From Clostridia bacterium (GTDB lineage: Bacteria; Bacillota; Clostridia; Oscillospirales; CAG-272): a stretch of 7,206 nt of DNA. Of the stretch, positions 5,158-7,206 are shown piece by piece. The notes under the pieces are model-generated. The model ran no database searches. It was not told the DNA's origin and worked only from the letters and a program-made list of their open reading frames with translations. The stretch lies in contig JAQXKW010000013.1 of assembly GCA_029010655.1 (NCBI GenBank), positions 1-7,206 of the forward strand, in the 5' to 3' direction. How positions within the stretch are numbered: the first letter of the stretch is position 1; every line of letters begins with the position of its first letter. Position numbers and translations under genes: made by a program.

Positions 5158-7206
5158 CAGTCTTTAATCGGCTCAATATGCCAAATTCTTTCTGCGTATT
5201 CTCTGATACTGCGGTCTGCGGCAAATTTGCCGCCGCCTGCTATATTCATAAGCGACATTTTATTCCATGCCGCGCGGTCAAGGTATTTCTTATTCATTTC
5301 CTCGTGCACCATTCTGTACGACTCATAATCCGCCATACACATAAAGGGGTCGGAAACCAGCAGATACTCGGAAATATGGGAGAAGGATTGTCCCGCAAAG
5401 CCTGCGGCTATACGGTTGACTATTCTCTGCAAATCCTCGTTTGCGTTATAGAAATCGGAGCTGTGGTAGCCTCTGGACCAAAGCTGCTGTGCTTCGGTGG
5501 CAGACATACCGAACATAAACATATTTTCCTTGCCCGATTCCTCCATCATTTCGATATTTGCGCCGTCTGCCGTGCCGATAGTCAGCGCGCCGTTAAGCAT
5601 AAGCTTCATACAGCCTGTTCCGCTTGCCTCTTTTCCCGCAAGGGATATTTGCTCGGAAACCTCTGCGGCGGGAACGAGCTTTTCCGCAAGGGTGACGTTA
5701 TAGTCCTCCATAAAGAGCACTCTCAGTTTTTTATTTACCGCCTTATCCTGCTCGATTTCCTTGGAGAGGCACCAAATAAGTCTGATTATCTCCTTTGCCA
5801 TTCTATATCCCGGAGCCGCCTTTGCGCCGAAAATAAAGGTTTGAGGAAGAATGTCGGCACCCTGATTATCCTTTAATTTCAGATAAAGCCCAACTATATT
5901 CATGGCATTGAGAAGCTGGCGTTTATACTCGTGCAGTCTTTTAATCTGCACGTCGAACACGGAATCCGTATCAAGTATAATTCCCGTTCTTTCCTTAACC
6001 TCTGCGGCAAATGCCTCTTTATTATTTTTCTTTATCTTATCAAGTCTTTCAAGAACTGCCTTATCGTCGGCGAACTTTGCAAGCTCAATAAGCTTTTCGG
6101 GCTGCTTCGTAAAGCCGTCGCCGATACAGTCGGTAATAAGGCAGGAAAGCTCGGGGTTTGAATAGTTGAGCCATCTGCGGTGCGCCACGCCGTTTGTAAC
6201 GTTATCGAACCGCTCCGGCCACATTCTGTAAAAGTTCTTGAAGGTTAAATTCCGGAGAATATCGGAATGGATTTCCGACACGCCGTTAATATGACGGGAG
6301 GCGATAATAGCAAGGTTTGCCATTTTCACCATGCCGCCGTTGAGAACTGCCATTTCGGAAATTCTGTCCCAGTTTCCGGGATATTTCTCCCACACCTCAC
6401 GGCAGAATCTCTCGTTGATTTCCTTGACTATCATATAAATTCTTGGCAGTCTGAGACGGAACAAATCCTCGTTCCACATTTCAAGTGCTTCGGGAAGCAC
6501 CGTATGGTTCGTATAGGTGACCGTTCTCGTTACTATATCCCACGACGTTTCCCAGCTGAGGCAATACTCGTCAAGCAAAATTCTCATAAGCTCGGGAACG
6601 CACAGCGCCGGGTGAGTATCGTTTATATGGATAGCCACCTTATCGGGAAGGGTTGTAATATCACCGTAAACCGCCATATGGTCACGGATAATGCTCTGGC
6701 AGGAGGCGGACACCATGAAATACTGCTGAGTAAGGCGGAGAAGCTTTCCCTCGTAATGGTTATCGGAGGGGTAAAGCACCTTACAGATTATTTCCGCATT
6801 GACGCTTTTCTCCAGTGCTCTTGAATATTCGCCCTTTGCGAAAAGGTCCATGCTGAAATCGTCAATGTCCTCTGCCTTCCAGAGTCTCAGCTGGCTGACT
6901 GCCTTGCTGTCGGCTCCGCTTATCATCATATCATACGGTACTGCGTCTATTTCCTCCGCATTTTCGTATATGATTTCAAGCCGTGAGTCCTGCCAGTTTT
7001 CTCTTATCTGACCGCCGAAGCGGACTCTGTACTTTCTGTCGGGGCGCCTTGTCAGCCACACGTCGCCGCCGGGGAGCCAGTTATCGGGCAATTCCACCTG
7101 GAGACCGTCGTCCATTATTTTCTGCTTGAAAAGTCCGTATTCGTAGCATATGGAAAAGCCTGTTGCGGGATAATCCTGCGAAGCAAGGGCGTCCATAAAG
7201 CAGGCG
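5157..7206 (-). CDS. glgP: Glycogen/maltodextrin phosphorylase (N-terminus outside the window)
   Basis: A PLP-dependent GT35 enzyme releasing glucose-1-phosphate from non-reducing ends of glycogen or maltodextrin. The frame is open to the right edge, and the residues before the first visible Met read Ala-Cys-Phe. Since ACF-MDALA matches the internal ACFLDSLA of the family, that Met is not the start; roughly the first 110-140 residues are missing. Counting from that Met, visible blocks are YEYGLFKQKI (18-27), INDTHPALCVPELMR (191-205), TNHTVLPEALEMW (229-241), VTNGVAHRRWL (333-343), FDVQIKRLHEYKRQLLN (414-430), GAKAAPGY (457-464) and the PLP site EASGTGCMKLMLNGALTIG (523-541). Lys531 (codon at 5604-5606) should hold PLP. 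The usual Asn two residues before that lysine is Cys here. The visible part ends HIEPIKD, a normal family end. It lies immediately upstream of the amylase gene in one operon. The symbol is family-level; malP specificity is possible. Confidence 0.96.
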   Translation of the reverse strand, partial: ACFMDALASQDYPATGFSICYEYGLFKQKIMDDGLQVELPDNWLPGGDVWLTRRPDRKYRVRFGGQIRENWQDSRLEIIYENAEEIDAVPYDMMISGADSKAVSQLRLWKAEDIDDFSMDLFAKGEYSRALEKSVNAEIICKVLYPSDNHYEGKLLRLTQQYFMVSASCQSIIRDHMAVYGDITTLPDKVAIHINDTHPALCVPELMRILLDEYCLSWETSWDIVTRTVTYTNHTVLPEALEMWNEDLFRLRLPRIYMIVKEINERFCREVWEKYPGNWDRISEMAVLNGGMVKMANLAIIASRHINGVSEIHSDILRNLTFKNFYRMWPERFDNVTNGVAHRRWLNYSNPELSCLITDCIGDGFTKQPEKLIELAKFADDKAVLERLDKIKKNNKEAFAAEVKERTGIILDTDSVFDVQIKRLHEYKRQLLNAMNIVGLYLKLKDNQGADILPQTFIFGAKAAPGYRMAKEIIRLIWCLSKEIEQDKAVNKKLRVLFMEDYNVTLAEKLVPAAEVSEQISLAGKEASGTGCMKLMLNGALTIGTADGANIEMMEESGKENMFMFGMSATEAQQLWSRGYHSSDFYNANEDLQRIVNRIAAGFAGQSFSHISEYLLVSDPFMCMADYESYRMVHEEMNKKYLDRAAWNKMSLMNIAGGGKFAADRSIREYAERIWHIEPIKD

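Noticed and set aside
4923..5876. Plus-strand open frame of 317 codons across the amylase/phosphorylase junction
   Set aside because: It is a shadow of two conserved minus-strand enzymes; the translation is rich in Cys, His and Phe in a way typical of antisense frames and matches nothing known.
7194..7196. First visible Met as the start of glycogen phosphorylase
   Set aside because: The frame stays open to the window edge and the preceding residues (Ala-Cys-Phe) match the conserved interior of the family, so the true start is off the window.

Overview
The window looks like part of a chromosome from a low-to-medium GC, Gram-positive Clostridia-type bacterium, perhaps from the Ruminococcus/Oscillospira-like gut lineages. 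The signs are strong AAGGA/GGAGG ribosome binding sites, sigma-A type promoters (TTGACA...TAAAAT, TGnTATAAT), a bacterial-type AspRS with a GAD insertion, and a clostridial-looking glycogen phosphorylase. This placement is inference from style and protein sequence; nothing in the window fixes the species.

Layout. Bases 2-250 (+) are the end of a multi-span membrane protein of unknown family. A perfect 19-bp hairpin (292-334) separates it from a convergent minus-strand operon. That operon reads right to left: a HAD-superfamily phosphatase (2802-2137), then aspS (2131-341), with 5 bp between them and its own extended -10 promoter at 2843-2871. Further right, also on the minus strand, is a two-gene glucan-degrading operon. 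Glycogen/maltodextrin phosphorylase (5157 to beyond the window edge) overlaps by one base a cytoplasmic GH13 neopullulanase-like amylase (5157-3277). Phosphorylase removes glucose as glucose-1-phosphate from chain ends, and the GH13 enzyme would hydrolyse the remaining branched or short dextrins, so together they suit mobilisation of intracellular glycogen or imported maltodextrin.

The part worth a second look is the gap between the two operons (about 2880-3280), which standard annotation would probably leave empty. It holds what looks like a complete type I toxin-antitoxin-like locus. On the plus strand there is a strong promoter (2911-2939), a 103-nt structured leader that starts with a hairpin and hides the Shine-Dalgarno in a GGAA-looped stem, and a 28-residue hydrophobic peptide ending in Lys-Lys (3049-3135). 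Facing it on the minus strand is an equally strong promoter (3228-3255). It would drive a noncoding RNA of about 95 nt that ends in the hairpin just after the peptide stop codon. Imperfect direct repeats (2982-2994 and 3198-3210) mean the antisense RNA can also pair with the toxin leader. The layout is like the Fst/par and TxpA/RatA loci, and the peptide is like the small holin-like toxins of Firmicutes. The assignment rests on architecture, not on a database match.

No tRNA, rRNA, CRISPR array, insertion sequence or classical riboswitch was seen.
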